The translations under genes were made by a program, and so were the position numbers. A stretch of DNA of 64,000 bases from Trichomonas vaginalis G3 (lineage: Eukaryota; Parabasalia; Trichomonadida; Trichomonadidae), in the NCBI RefSeq assembly GCF_026262505.1, contig NC_067205.1:19837645-19901644 (forward strand), given 5' to 3'. The notes beneath the pieces are model-generated. The model saw only the letters and a list, made by a program, of their open reading frames with translations, was not told the DNA's origin and searched no databases. Positions 43,857 through 56,417 of this stretch are shown piece by piece (the stretch's first letter is position 1; each line of letters begins with the position of its first letter).

Positions 43857-44850
43857 TCAATAAACAAAAGTGAAATATCAAATTTACCAAAAAGAAAATT
43901 TATGGATTTAAAAGAAGAACAAATTTTATTTTCTTTCTTTGGTACAAATAATATTTCATATTCAAAATCTCTTGCACATATACTAAAATCAATGTAGTAA
44001 AAAATAATTTTAAATGATTCTGTTCCTTGATCGGATACATCAACTGTTCCATTAGTTGATAAATCATCAATACTACATTGATGTATATAAATCTGTCCAC
44101 CCCAATCTGCATTAAATAAAAATCCATTATTCTGTCGATTGTTTTGGAAAGATGAATTGAAAATATCAAGTCTATCTATAGAAATATAAACTAATCCAGA
44201 ATTTTTCTCTTGAGAATTATTTATATAATTACATCGGTCAATTCTTCCTTGACAATGAGAAAACGAAGTAATACCACAACCAGTTGCTTTTAAATTCTCA
44301 AAATTACAAAATGAAACATTTACTGTTGATTCACTTTCAATATAATCAAAACCTGTAGAAGCTGCTGAAATACAGTTAGAAATGTTTGTTTTTGAAAGTG
44401 ATGTAAAACCTTGAGATTGGTAAATCATTAAATCTACTGAACTATTTCCTCCATTACAAATTGATCCTTGGAGGAGTGTACTGTTAATTTCGCCATATAA
44501 ATAAGTAAATTGGCCAACTGATGGAGTTTGACTTTCAAATGAACAGAATTTATCAATAATAATGTTATTTTTACTATAACTTTGAATATATACTGTACCT
44601 GAACCTTTGAAAAAACGTTTTCGCAAAGTAAAATCGAGTAATCTTTTGTATATTCGAATTTAACTGCTCTATCTTGAAGATTGGTAAACTTGCAGATGTA
44701 TGCAAAGCATTTGTTAGATGCTGCTGTGACTTTTTCAACTTCACCGGTAAAAACTTCGGAAGGAGGACTAATTCCTTCATAATAAAGGTTCCAAACACTA
44801 TCTTGATCAGCATCGCTATGGGAATACTTCTCGAATGCAATTAATTGCAC
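43853..44850 (-). pseudogene. Beta-helix protein gene, variant III, U9 (one frameshift)
   Basis: Variant III. The framework is as in U3, but the variable blocks read AASTGFDYIESE, TGCGITSFSH, KNSGLVYISID, RQNNGFLFNADWG and IFYYIDFSICARDFEYEI. A single base is missing from the A-run near 44609, so the frame splits at about codon 80. All other copies have the longer run. Confidence 0.55.
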
Positions 44851-45007
44851 TTAAACAATGAGTTTTTGACTCATTGCAAAAGTAATAAAAAGGATGGGGG
44901 TAAAACTTTCAGTGAAATTCAATGAATACATTCATCAAATATTTAATATTTATGTTTTAATTTTGTTAATTCACAAGTTTAGTTGTTCAGAATTATTCAT
45001 TTTTATA

Positions 45008-45160
45008 ATGTCTGGGAAATCTATTGTACGTGTTACTTCTCATCGAGCTGATAATAACAAATTATATTATTGTATTCAATGTAATGATAATACATTTCTC
45101 TGGGTAACTCCAAACTCCATAAATGATGAAACAAATAAATTATTTGTAAGGTATTTATAA
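45008..45160 (+). pseudogene. Chromodomain-like ORF, U10
   Basis: As U3, but two bases shorter near 45152, giving an early end after FVRYL. Confidence 0.4.
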
Positions 45161-45285
45161 CGACAGATCCTGTTGATGATTATTTTTTAACTCGAGAAGA
45201 TAAAGATAATCCAAGCATTGTATTCAAAGAAAAATATAACTAGATGAATAATATAACAATTTATAAATATAAACAAATAAAACAA

Positions 45286-46321
45286 TTAATCAATTCCTTT
45301 AAGGAACTTATTATTATAATTATAGGCTGATTTGGCATTATCTCTTTTGATTCTGGGAGTAGATTTATAATTATCATCATCTGAACTAGAATTATCAAGG
45401 AATTTTCGTTTAAATGGCGAGGTTTTGAATGGGTTTCTTTATTTGTTGTTGTTTTTGGAGTTGATTGTTGATAATTTTCTTTTTGTGAAATTTTGTTGTT
45501 GATTTGCTAATTTTAGGTGTATTGTAATTATACTTCTTTGGTGTATTGAATTTGTCTTGTTTGAGTCCGGATTCATCATCACTTGATGAAGAGAATATAA
45601 ATCTTGATCCGTTTTTAAGAGTTAAAGGGGATATTTTATCTGGGTCACTATCGAATATATGGTTGAACTCAAATAGATATGTTTCATTAGACAAAACTGA
45701 CTCTGAAAGTCGAGATCGATAATTCATTGTCGAAATGACCTGATATTTATCTGGATCTGTTTCGTATCTGTTCAGTTTAGGATATTTACTAACACGAAAG
45801 CCACGATGATCGTCATCACTAGCATAAACTCCGTCTTTTGGAATTCCAAGAAACAAAACTTCTTCGTTGTTTTCTTCTTCATATGAATATTCATATTCAA
45901 TATCAATATCAATTCCTGTGTTTAATTCTTGTTGTTCTTCAATAAATGCAGCATTTGGTTTTCTTTTGACTCTTTTTGAGCCTTTCTTAGGTTTTTCGTA
46001 AGGTTGACGAGGTTTGTAATAGTCATATTCTGGATAAAACTCGAAATTATCTTCTTTTTCTTCTTCTTCAAGATATGAATATGAATTTTTTGTATTTGTG
46101 GAAATTATTGATGTATTTATTTCGGATTTTTCTTCTGTAATGTCGTCAAGCTGTAATTGGTCTTGTGATGGAATTATTTCAGAAATTATTATTAATAGAT
46201 TTTTTAATTGGTGATTCATTAAATAATTGATCTTCGGCTTCTTCTGATATACTTTCTAATATGAAATTTGAATTAGAATTGTTTCTTACAAAATTATTTT
46301 GAAAATGTAGGATTTCGTTAA
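45286..46321 (-). pseudogene. Acidic protein gene, 5'-replaced, U10
   Basis: L-type truncated copy with extra small losses near 45425, 45493 and 46186. The latter puts an ATG (MNHQLKNLLI) in phase near the front, giving a 269-codon frame. That is probably chance. Confidence 0.5.
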
Positions 46322-47840
46322 CACCGCTCGCATTTTTGTTCGCTATACTTATTTAAATTAAGCTACCTTAAACATACTTGTACCAAATATTAAAACTCTC
46401 TCAAATGTTAAATACAAAATTAATTAAATTATTAAGTTGAAAACTTTCACAATTTTCCACTTTAATATGCGTGCTTGACTAGGAACATCAATGGTAACAT
46501 CTCGATATATTCATTTGTGGCAAATAAAAAGATTATGAAATTTATTATGAATATTACACAAAAAAAGGAGGTGATAGCAAGACAAAAATAGACATATTAT
46601 CATGTTTGTCTAATTCATCTATGCATTGTATATAATCGAAATTTATTTTGTAACTCACGTATTTTCAAGCTACCTTAAATATCTTCCTAGTATAAAATCG
46701 TTTACAATTCATTTCCACTCAAATCTAGTTAAATTTATTATAATATTATTATCAATATAATTCCTTACTCATAAATCACTCATTATCTCACACATATGAT
46801 ATAAGCTCAGCTAGTATTATCTAAATTTTTCATTATTACTCCTTGAATAAATCTACATGTGGAACCCTGAGTTGAGTGACTTCTAAATATTCATGATTAA
46901 AAATGTGAACCAAATTGCAAATTTTTAATAAAACCAAGCAATCCATGATGCATACTGTTATAAATTTATGAGAAAGACATGCAGCATTATGAGAAAAGAC
47001 TACGTTTTTTCTCTCAAAAAATTGAATTGCTATTCAACTGCGATTTTGAGATGACTATATTATAATAAATTTAACTAGATTTGAGTGGAAATGAATTTTA
47101 AACGATTTTATATTAGGAAATGGTGTCTATTTATGCCAAGGCATATAATAAATAATAATTTTGAGGATATATTAGCCATAAGACTTAAATAGCTTAGTGG
47201 AAAACTCAATAAAGATTAGGACAAGTATTATTCTCCAATATCGATGATTTCAAACTTGGAATTGGGCGAAATTATTTGATAAAAATTCCATTGGAAGGAT
47301 TTGAAAAGTTTTAACTATAATGAATGTATAACTTATGTGATAAGAAATTGAAATGAATATGAGTTTAAAGGAATTAATTAAGAAAATTTATTAGAATATA
47401 TACTGAATTAAAAGACATAACTTGCATAAAAATAAATGATTTAGCTAAAATATTTTAATAACCCTCGATCCCAAAAATTACAAAGCATTCCAAAGTTTCG
47501 AGATATTTAAATTTTAATAAAATTTTCGAAATTTAATTTTTTTCTAAAGTGTCAAATAACGTATTTTCTTTCAGAAATATTTTTCAAAAATTTCATGTTC
47601 ACGTTTATAAGCAATATATACTGAGTAATTTTTTGGCGATGTCAGATTTTTTTGAATGGTTTACGATTTTTAACATAGGTTTATTCCTAATATTACTAAA
47701 TAAATATTTTATTATTACAATTTTGGTCGCTCAAAAACCATAAAATTTTGAGAGTTGGAGTACTTCTAAAAAACATGTAAAATAATATTGTTCGTATGTC
47801 AGGATGTGAAAAGTGCATACTTGTGTAATTGAAATTTTTA

Positions 47841-48839
47841 TCATTTAATCAATAAAACAAGTGAAATATCAAATTTACCAAAAAGAAAATTTATGGATTT
47901 AAAAGAAGAACAAATTTTATTTTCTTTCTTTGGAACAAATAATAATACTATTTCAAGATTTCCTTCACATGGACGTAATCCAATGAATGTTAAATTATTC
48001 TTAAATGATTCTGTTCCTCTCTCTGTTGTATCAACTGTTCTATCAGTTGATAAATCATCAATACTACATTGATGTATATAAATTTGTCCATAATATGCTT
48101 CAAATAAAACTCCTTTGTTATTCTGTTGATTGTTTTGGAAAGATGAATTGAAAATATCAAGTCTACTAAAAGAAACATCAACTAATCCTTCATATCCTTC
48201 TTGAGAATTATTTATATAATTACATCGGTCAATTCTTCCTTGACAAGAAAACCCAGTAATAATACAGAAAGCTGCTTTTAAATTCTCAAAATTACAAAAT
48301 GAAACATTTACTGTTGATTCAACATCATCATAACTAAAACCTGTACATCGTACTGAAATACAGTTAGAAACGTTTGTTTTTGAAAGTGATGTAAAACCTT
48401 GAGATTGGTAAATCATTAAATCTACTGAACTATTTCCTCCATTACAAATTGATCCTTGGAGGAGTGTACTGTTAATTTCGCCATATAAATAAGTAAATTG
48501 GCCAACTGATGGAGTTTGACTTTCAAATGAACAGAATTTATCAATAATAATGTTATTTTTACTATAACTTTGAATATATACTGTACCTGAACCTTTTGAA
48601 AAAACGTTTTCGCAAAGTAAAATCGAGTAATCTTTTGTATATTCGAATTTAACTGCTCTATCTTGAAGATTGGTAAACTTGCAGATGTATGCAAAGCATT
48701 TGTTAGATGCTGCTGTGACTTTTTCAACTTCACCGGTAAAAACTTCGGAAGGAGGACTAATTCCTTCATAATAAAGGTTCCAAACACTATCTTGATCAGC
48801 ATCGCTATGGGAATACTTCTCGAATGCAATTAATTGCAC
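47841..48839 (-). CDS. Beta-helix protein, variant II, U10
   Basis: 332 codons, one shorter than U3 because the final CGA codon is TGA here. Confidence 0.6.
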   Translation of the reverse strand: MQLIAFEKYSHSDADQDSVWNLYYEGISPPSEVFTGEVEKVTAASNKCFAYICKFTNLQDRAVKFEYTKDYSILLCENVFSKGSGTVYIQSYSKNNIIIDKFCSFESQTPSVGQFTYLYGEINSTLLQGSICNGGNSSVDLMIYQSQGFTSLSKTNVSNCISVRCTGFSYDDVESTVNVSFCNFENLKAAFCIITGFSCQGRIDRCNYINNSQEGYEGLVDVSFSRLDIFNSSFQNNQQNNKGVLFEAYYGQIYIHQCSIDDLSTDRTVDTTERGTESFKNNLTFIGLRPCEGNLEIVLLFVPKKENKICSSFKSINFLFGKFDISLVLLIK

Positions 48840-48996
48840 TTAAACAATGAGTTTTTTGACTCATTGCAAAAGTAATAAAAAGGATGGGGGTAAAACTTTC
48901 AGTGAAATTCAATGATACATTCATCAAATATTTAATATTTATGTTTTAATTTTGTTAATTCACAAGTTTAGTTGTTCAGATTATTCATTTTTTATA

Positions 48997-49167
48997 ATGT
49001 CTGGGAAATCTATTGTACGTGTTACTTCTCATCGAGCTGATAATAACAAATTATATTATTGTATTCAATGTAATGATAATACATTTCTCTGGGTAACTCC
49101 AAACTCCATAAATGATGAAACAAATAAATTATTTGTAAGGTACTTTTATAACGACAGATCCTGTTGA
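48997..49167 (+). CDS. Chromodomain-like ORF, U11
   Basis: Intact, same protein as U3. Confidence 0.4.
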   Translation: MSGKSIVRVTSHRADNNKLYYCIQCNDNTFLWVTPNSINDETNKLFVRYFYNDRSC

Positions 49168-49277
49168 TGATGATTTATTTTTAACTCGAGAAGATAAAGA
49201 TAATCCAAGCATTGTATTCAAAGAAAAATATAACTAGATGAATAATATAACAATTTATAAATATAAACATAAAACAA

Positions 49278-50480
49278 TTAATCAATTCCTTTAAGGAACT
49301 TATTATTATAATTATAGGCTGATTTGGCATTATCTCTTTTGATTCTGGGAGTAGATTTATAATTATCATCATCTGAACTAGAATTATCAAGGAATTTTCG
49401 TTTAAAAGGCGAGGTTTTTGAATGGGTTTCTTTATTTGTTGTTGTTTTTGGAGTTGATTGTTGATAATTTTCTTTTTGTGAAATTTTTGTTGTTGATTTG
49501 CTAATTTTAGGTGTATTGTAATTATACTTCTTTGGTGTATTGAATTTGTCTTGTTTGAGTCCGGATTCATCATCACTTGATGAAGAGAATATAAATCTTG
49601 ATCCGTTTTTAAGAGTTAAAGGGGATATTTTATCTGGGTCACTATCGAATATATGGTTGAACTCAAATAGATATGTTTCATTAGACAAAACTGACTCTGA
49701 AAGTCGAGATCGATAATTCATTGTCGAAATGACCTGATATTTATCTGGATCTGTTTCGTATCTGTTCAGTTTAGGATATTTACTAACACGAAAGCCACGA
49801 TGATCGTCATCACTAGCATAAACTCCGTCTTTTGGAATTCCAAGAAACAAAACTTCTTCGTTGTTTTCTTCTTCATATGAATATTCATATTCAATATCAA
49901 TATCAATTCCTGTGTTTAATTCTTGTTGTTCTTCAATAAATGCAGCATTTGGTTTTCTTTTGACTCTTTTTGAGCCTTTCTTAGGTTTTTCGTAAGGTTG
50001 ACGAGGTTTGTAATAGTCATATTCTGGATAAAACTCGAAATTATCTTCTTTTTCTTCTTCTTCAAGATATGAATATGAATTTTTTGTATTTGTGGAAATT
50101 ATTGATGTATTTATTTCGGATTTTTCTTCTGTAATGTCGTCAAGCTGTAATTGGTCTTGTGATGGAATTATTTCAGAAATTTTATTATTAATAGATTTTT
50201 TAATTGGTGATTCATTAAATAATTGATCTTCGGCTTCTTCTGATATACTTTCTAATATGAAATTTGAATTAGAATTGTTTCTTACAAAATTATTTTGAAA
50301 ATGTAGGATTTCGTTAATTCTTGTACTACTTCGCCGACTTTCTGATGCAGAATCATCGTTTTCGTAAGTTTGGTTTTGCTTTGGATGTGAAATTTGTCGC
50401 TTGCCTGCTCGATTTAAAATTTCTTTGATAGATTTACCTAATGTTGATCGTGGATTCTTAAGTCTTGTCTTAACCCTCAT
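49278..50480 (-). CDS. Acidic Ser/Asn-rich nuclear-like protein, U11
   Basis: The second intact 400-codon copy, differing from U9 only near the C-terminus (SAYNYNN rather than SAYIYNN). The preserved full frame in two separate S units argues against simple decay. Confidence 0.6.
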   Translation of the reverse strand: MRVKTRLKNPRSTLGKSIKEILNRAGKRQISHPKQNQTYENDDSASESRRSSTRINEILHFQNNFVRNNSNSNFILESISEEAEDQLFNESPIKKSINNKISEIIPSQDQLQLDDITEEKSEINTSIISTNTKNSYSYLEEEEKEDNFEFYPEYDYYKPRQPYEKPKKGSKRVKRKPNAAFIEEQQELNTGIDIDIEYEYSYEEENNEEVLFLGIPKDGVYASDDDHRGFRVSKYPKLNRYETDPDKYQVISTMNYRSRLSESVLSNETYLFEFNHIFDSDPDKISPLTLKNGSRFIFSSSSDDESGLKQDKFNTPKKYNYNTPKISKSTTKISQKENYQQSTPKTTTNKETHSKTSPFKRKFLDNSSSDDDNYKSTPRIKRDNAKSAYNYNNKFLKGID

Positions 50481-50689
50481 GTATGGAAATGCTTCTGAAA
50501 CTTGGCAAATAACTTTTTTTTTGACAGTTGTCCGAAGATTCTTATTATATATTTGTCAAAAAAAAAATCAGGCGATTAAGGCTGCAACCTATAGAAATAA
50601 AGGACAAAACATTAAACAGTTCAAGGATTACTATACACGTATGTGTGATGAGTATGTCAGGAAGTGGAAAGCATGTGTAATTGAAATTT

Positions 50690-51694
50690 TTATCGTTTAA
50701 TCAATAAACAAAAGTGAAATATCAAATTTACCAAAAAGAAAATTTATGGATTTAAAAGAAGAACAAATTTTATTTTCTTTCTTTGGTACAAATAATATTT
50801 CATATTCAAAATCTCTTGCACATATACTAAAATCAATGTAGTAAAAAATAATTTTAAATGATTCTGTTCCTTGATCGGATACATCAACTGTTCCATTAGT
50901 TGATAAATCATCAATACTACATTGATGTATATAAATCTGTCCACCCCAATCTGCATTAAATAAAAATCCATTATTCTGTCGATTGTTTTGGAAAGATGAA
51001 TTGAAAATATCAAGTCTATCTATAGAAATATAAACTAATCCAGAATTTTTCTCTTGAGAATTATTTATATAATTACATCGGTCAATTCTTCCTTGACAAT
51101 GAGAAAACGAAGTAATACCACAACCAGTTGCTTTTAAATTCTCAAAATTACAAATGAAACATTTACTGTTGATTCACTTTCAATATAATCAAAACCTGTA
51201 GAAGCTGCTGAAATACAGTTAGAAATGTTTGTTTTTGAAAGTGATGCAAAACCATATTGCTGGTAAATCATCCAATATACTGAACTATTTCCTCCATTAC
51301 AAATTGATCCTTGGAGGAGTGTACTGTTAATTTCGCCATATAAATAAGTAAATTGGCCATCTGTAGGAGTTTGACTTTCAAATGAACAGAATTTATCAAT
51401 AATAATGTTATTTTTACTATAACTTTGAATATATACTGTACCTGAACCTTTTGAAAAAACGTTTTCGCAAAGTAAAATCGAGTAATCTTTTGTATATTCG
51501 AATTTAACTGCTCTATCTTGAAGATTGGTAAACTTGCAGATGTATGCAAAGCATTTGTTAGATGCTGCTGTGACTTTTTCAACTTCACCGGTAAAAACTT
51601 CGGAAGGAGGACTAATTCCTTCATAATAAAGGTTCCAAACACTATCTTGATCAGCATCGCTATGGGAATACTTCTCGAATGCAATTAATTGCAC
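50690..51694 (-). pseudogene. Beta-helix protein gene, variant III, U11 (one frameshift)
   Basis: Variant III C-terminal part as in U9. The block after GGNSSV reads YWMIYQQYGFASL instead of DLMIYQSQGFTSL, shared with U12. One base is missing from the A-run near 51153. Confidence 0.55.
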
Positions 51695-51851
51695 TTAAAC
51701 AATGAGTTTTTTGACTCATTGCAAAAGTAATAAAAAGGATGGGGGTAAAACTTTCAGTGAAATTCAATGATACATTCATCAAATATTTAATATTTATGTT
51801 TTAATTTTGTTAATTCACAAGTTTAGTTGTTCAGAATTATTCATTTTTATA

Positions 51852-52022
51852 ATGTCTGGGAAATCTATCGTACGTGTTACTTCTCATCGAGCTGATAATA
51901 ACAAATTATATTATTGTATTCAATGTAATGATAATACATTTCTCTGGGTAACTCCAAACTCCATAAATGATGAAACAAATAAATTATTTGTAAGGTACTT
52001 TTATAACGACAGATCCTGTTGA
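51852..52022 (+). CDS. Chromodomain-like ORF, U12
   Basis: Intact, same protein as U3. Confidence 0.4.
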   Translation: MSGKSIVRVTSHRADNNKLYYCIQCNDNTFLWVTPNSINDETNKLFVRYFYNDRSC

Positions 52023-52134
52023 TGATGATTTATTTTTAACTCGAGAAGATAAAGATAATCCAAGCATTGTATTCAAAGAAAAATATAACTAGATGAATAA
52101 TATAACAATTTATAAATATAAACAAATAAAACAA

Positions 52135-53333
52135 TTAATCAATTCCTTTAAGGAACTTATTATTATAATTATAGGCTGATTTGGCATTATCTCTTTTGAT
52201 TCTGGGAGTAGATTTATAATTATCATCATCTGAACTAGAATTATCAAGGAATTTTCGTTTAAATGGCGAGGTTTTTGAATGGGTTTCTTTATTTGTTGTT
52301 GTTTTTGGAGTTGATTGTTGATAATTTTCTTTTGTGAAATTTTGTTGTTGATTTGCTAATTTTAGGTGTATTGTAATTATACTTCTTTGGTGTATTGAAT
52401 TTGTCTTGTTTGAGTCCGGATTCATCATCACTTGATGAAGAGAATATAAATCTTGATCCGTTTTTAAGAGTTAAAGGGGATATTTTATCTGGGTCACTAT
52501 CGAATATATGGTTGAACTCAAATAGATATGTTTCATTAGACAAAACTGACTCTGAAAGTCGAGATCGATAATTCATTGTCGAAATGACCTGATATTTATC
52601 TGGATCTGTTTCGTATCTGTTCAGTTTAGGATATTTACTAACACGAAAGCCACGATGATCGTCATCACTAGCATAAACTCCGTCTTTTGGAATTCCAAGA
52701 AACAAAACTTCTTCGTTGTTTTTCTTCATATGAATATTCATATTCAATATCAATATCAATTCCTGTGTTTAATTCTTGTTGTTCTTCAATAAATGCAGCA
52801 TTTGGTTTTCTTTTGACTCTTTTTGAGCCTTTCTTAGGTTTTTCGTAAGGTTGACGAGGTTTGTAATAGTCATATTCTGGATAAAACTCGAAATTATCTT
52901 CTTTTTCTTCTTCTTCAAGATATGAATATGAATTTTTTGTATTTGTGGAAATTATTGATGTATTTATTTCGGATTTTTCTTCTGTAATGTCGTCAAGCTG
53001 TAATTGGTCTTGTGATGGAATTATTTCAGAAATTTTATTATTAATAGATTTTTTAATTGGTGATTCATTAAATAATTGATCTTCGGCTTCTTCTGATATA
53101 CTTTCTAATATGAAATTTGAATTAGAATTGTTTCTTACAAAATTATTTTGAAAATGTAGGATTTCGTTAATTCTTGTACTACTTCGCCGACTTTCTGATG
53201 CAGAATCATCGTTTTCGTAAGTTTGGTTTTGCTTTGGATGTGAAATTTGTCGCTTGCCTGCTCGATTTAAAATTTCTTTGATAGATTTACCTAATGTTGA
53301 TCGTGGATTCTTAAGTCTTGTCTTAACCCTCAT
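52135..53333 (-). pseudogene. Acidic protein gene, full-length form, U12 (frames broken)
   Basis: Full S-type length with the basic N-terminus. A few bases are missing near 52331, 52343 and 52722, splitting the frame into three. Confidence 0.5.
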
Positions 53334-53541
53334 GTATGGAAATGCTTCTGAAACTTGGCAAATAACTTTTTTTTTGACAGTTGTCCGAAGATTCTTATTA
53401 TATATTTGTCAAAAAAAAATCAGGCGATTAAGGCTGCAACCTATAGAAATAAAGGACAAAACATTAAACAGTTCAAGGATTACTATACACGTATGTGTGA
53501 TGAGTATGTCAGGAAGTGGAAAGCATGTGTAATTGAAATTT

Positions 53542-54545
53542 TTATCGTTTAATCAATAAACAAAAGTGAAATATCAAATTTACCAAAAAGAAAATTTATG
53601 GATTTAAAAGAAGAAAAATTTTATTTTCTTTCTTTGGTACAAATAATATTTCATATTCAAAATCTCTTGCACATATACTAAAATCAATGTAGTAAAAAAT
53701 AATTTTAAATGATTCTGTTCCTTGATCGGATACATCAACTGTTCCATTAGTTGATAAATCATCAATACTACATTGATGTATATAAATCTGTCCACCCCAA
53801 TCTGCATTAAATAAAAATCCATTATTCTGTCGATTGTTTTGGAAAGATGAATTGAAAATATCAAGTCTATCTATAGAAATATAAACTAATCCAGAATTTT
53901 TCTCTTGAGAATTATTTATATAATTACATCGGTCAATTCTTCCTTGACAATGAGAAAACGAAGTAATACCACAACCAGTTGCTTTTAAATTCTCAAAATT
54001 ACAAAATGAAACATTTACTGTTGATTTACTTTCAACATAAGCAAAACCTGTAGAACCTGCTGATATACAGTTAGAAATGTTTGTTTTTGAAAGTGATGCA
54101 AAACCATATTGCTGGTAAATCATCCAATATACTGAACTATTTCCTCCATTACAAATTGATCCTTGGAGGAGTGTACTGTTAATTTTGCCATATAAATAAG
54201 TAAATTGGCCATCTGTAGGAGTTTGACTTTCAAATGAACAGAATTTATCAATAATAATGTTATTTTTACTATAACTATAAATATATACTGTACCTGAACC
54301 TTCTGAAAAAACGTTTTCGCAAAGTAAAATCGAGTAACATTTGTATATTCGAATTTAACTGCTCTATCTTGAAGATTGATAAACTTGCAGATGTATGCAA
54401 AGCATTTGCTAGATGTTGCTGTGACTTTTTCAACTTCACCGGTAAAAACTTTGGAAGGAGGACTAATTCCTTCATAGTAAAGGTTCCAAATGCTATCTTG
54501 ATTAGCATCGCTATGGGGATACTTCTCGAGTACAATTAATTGCAC
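53542..54545 (-). pseudogene. Beta-helix protein gene, variant III/I mosaic, U12
   Basis: The C-terminal half is variant III with its own changes (AGSTGFAYVESK). The N-terminal half matches U0 (MQLIVLEKY, ATSSKCFAYICKFINL). Two small losses, near 53613 and 54340, break the frame. Good evidence of exchange between unit types within a gene. Confidence 0.55.
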
Positions 54546-54723
54546 TTAAACAATGAGTTTTTAGACACATTGCAAAAGTAATAAAAAGGATGGGGGTGAC
54601 ACCAAAAGTGAACTTCCTTCATAAAAAAATGAAATTCACTGGAATATTCATCAAATATTTATTATTTATCTGTTAGTTTGGTTAAATCAAAAGTATAGCT
54701 GTTCAGAATTATTCATTTTTTAT

Positions 54724-54895
54724 AAGTCTGGGAAATCTATTGTATACGTGTTACTTCTCATCGAGCTGATAATAACAAATTATATTATCGTATTCAATGT
54801 AATGATAACACATTTCTCTGGGTAACTCCAAACTCCATAAATGATGAAACAAATAAATTATTTGTCAGATATTTTTATAATGACCGATCCTGTTG
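54724..54895 (+). pseudogene. Chromodomain-like ORF, U13
   Basis: Carries tgtatacgtg in place of tgtacgtg and ataagtctggg in place of ataatgtctggg, so both start and phase differ. In another frame the acidic tail is open from 54841 (DPVDDDLFLTREDKDNPG). Confidence 0.4.
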
Positions 54896-55008
54896 ATGAT
54901 GATTTATTTTTAACTCGAGAAGATAAAGATAATCCAGGCATTGTATTCAAAGAAAAATATAAAAAGATGAATAATATAACAATTTATAAATACAAACAAA
55001 TAAAACAA

Positions 55009-56209
55009 TTAATCAATTCCTTTAAGGAACTTATTATTATGATTATAGGCAGATTTGGCATTGTCTCTTTTGATTCTGGGAGTAGATTTATAATTATCTT
55101 CATCTGAACTAGAATTATCGAGGAATTTTCGTTTAAATGGCGAGGTTTTTGAATGGGTTTCTTTATTTGTTGTCGTTTTTGGAGTTGATTGTTGATAATT
55201 TTCTTTTTGTGAAATTTTTGTTGTTGATTTGCTAATTTTAGGTGTATTGTAATTATACTTCTTTGGTGTATTGAATTTGTCTTGTTTGAGTCCGGATTCA
55301 TCATCACTTGATGAAGAGAATATAAATCTTGATCCGTTTTTAAGAGTTAAAGGGGATATTTTATCTGGGTCACTATCGAATATATGGTTGAACTCAAATA
55401 GATATGTTTCATTAGACAAAACTGACTCTGAAAGTCGAGATCGATAATTCATTGTCGAAATGACCTGATATTTATCTGGATCTGTTTCGTATCTGTTCAG
55501 TTTAGGATATTTACTAACACGAAAGCCACGATGATCGTCATCACTAGCATAAACTCCGTCTTTTGGAATTCCAAGAAACAAAACTTCTTCGTTGTCTTCT
55601 TCTTCATATGAATATTCATATTCAATATAATATCAATTCCTGTGTTTAATTCTTGTTGTTCTTCAATAAATGCAGCATTTGTTTTCTTTTGACTCTTTTT
55701 GAGCCTTTCTTAGGTTTTTCGTAAGGTTGACGAGGTTTGTAATAGTCATATTCTGGATAAAACTCGAAATTATCTTCTTTTTCTTCTTCTTCAAGATATG
55801 AATATGAATTTTTTGTATTTGTGGAAATTATTGATGTATTTATTTCGGATTTTTCTTCTGTAATGTCGTCAAGCTGTAATTGGTCTTGTGATGGAATTAT
55901 TTCAGAAATTTTATTATTAATAGATTTTTTAATTGGTGATTCATTAAATAATTGATCTTCGGCTTCTTCTGATATACTTTCTAATATGAAATTTGAATTA
56001 GAATTGTTTCTTACAAAATTATTTTGAAAATGTAGGATTTCGTTAATTCTTGTACTACTTCGCCGACTTTCTGATGCAGAATCATCGTTTTCGTAAGTTT
56101 GGTTTTGCTTTGGATGTGAAATTTGTCGCTTGCCTGCTCGATTTAAAATTTCTTTGATAGATTTACCTAATGTTGATCGTGGATTCTTAAGTCTTGTCTT
56201 AACCCTCAT
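55009..56209 (-). pseudogene. Acidic protein gene, full-length form, U13
   Basis: Full-length S type with one break near 55630-55680, like the U2 break. The C-terminus has unit-specific changes (SSSDEDNYK, SAYNHNN). Confidence 0.55.
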
Positions 56210-56417
56210 GTATGGAAATGCTTCTGAAACTTGGCAAATAACTTTTTTTTTGACAGTTGTCCGAAGATTCTTATTATATATTTGTCAAAAAAAAATCAGG
56301 CGATTAAGGCTGCAACCTATAGAAATAAAGGACAAAACATTAAACAGTTCAAGGATTACTATACACGTATGTGTGATGAGTATGTCAGGAAGTGGAAAGC
56401 ATGTGTAATTGAAATTT

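Larger units (their letters stand above)
42157..45007. repeat. Array unit U9 (S type, reference copy)
   Basis: A 2851-bp short unit. Chromodomain-like ORF (with small losses), full 400-codon acidic gene, 215-bp spacer, variant III beta-helix gene. The L segment is absent, and the acidic gene continues past gatttcgttaa into attcttgtactac. Confidence 0.9.
45008..48996. repeat. Array unit U10 (L type)
   Basis: 3989 bases; an L unit lying between S units U9 and U11. L segment at 46322-47790. Confidence 0.9.
48997..51851. repeat. Array unit U11 (S type)
   Basis: 2855 bases, close to U9. Intact 400-codon acidic gene. Confidence 0.9.
51852..54723. repeat. Array unit U12 (S type)
   Basis: 2872 bases. 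Its left part is like U11. Its beta-helix gene and right end switch to U0-like sequence (gtgacaccaaaagtgaac near 54596), so the unit is mosaic. Confidence 0.88.
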
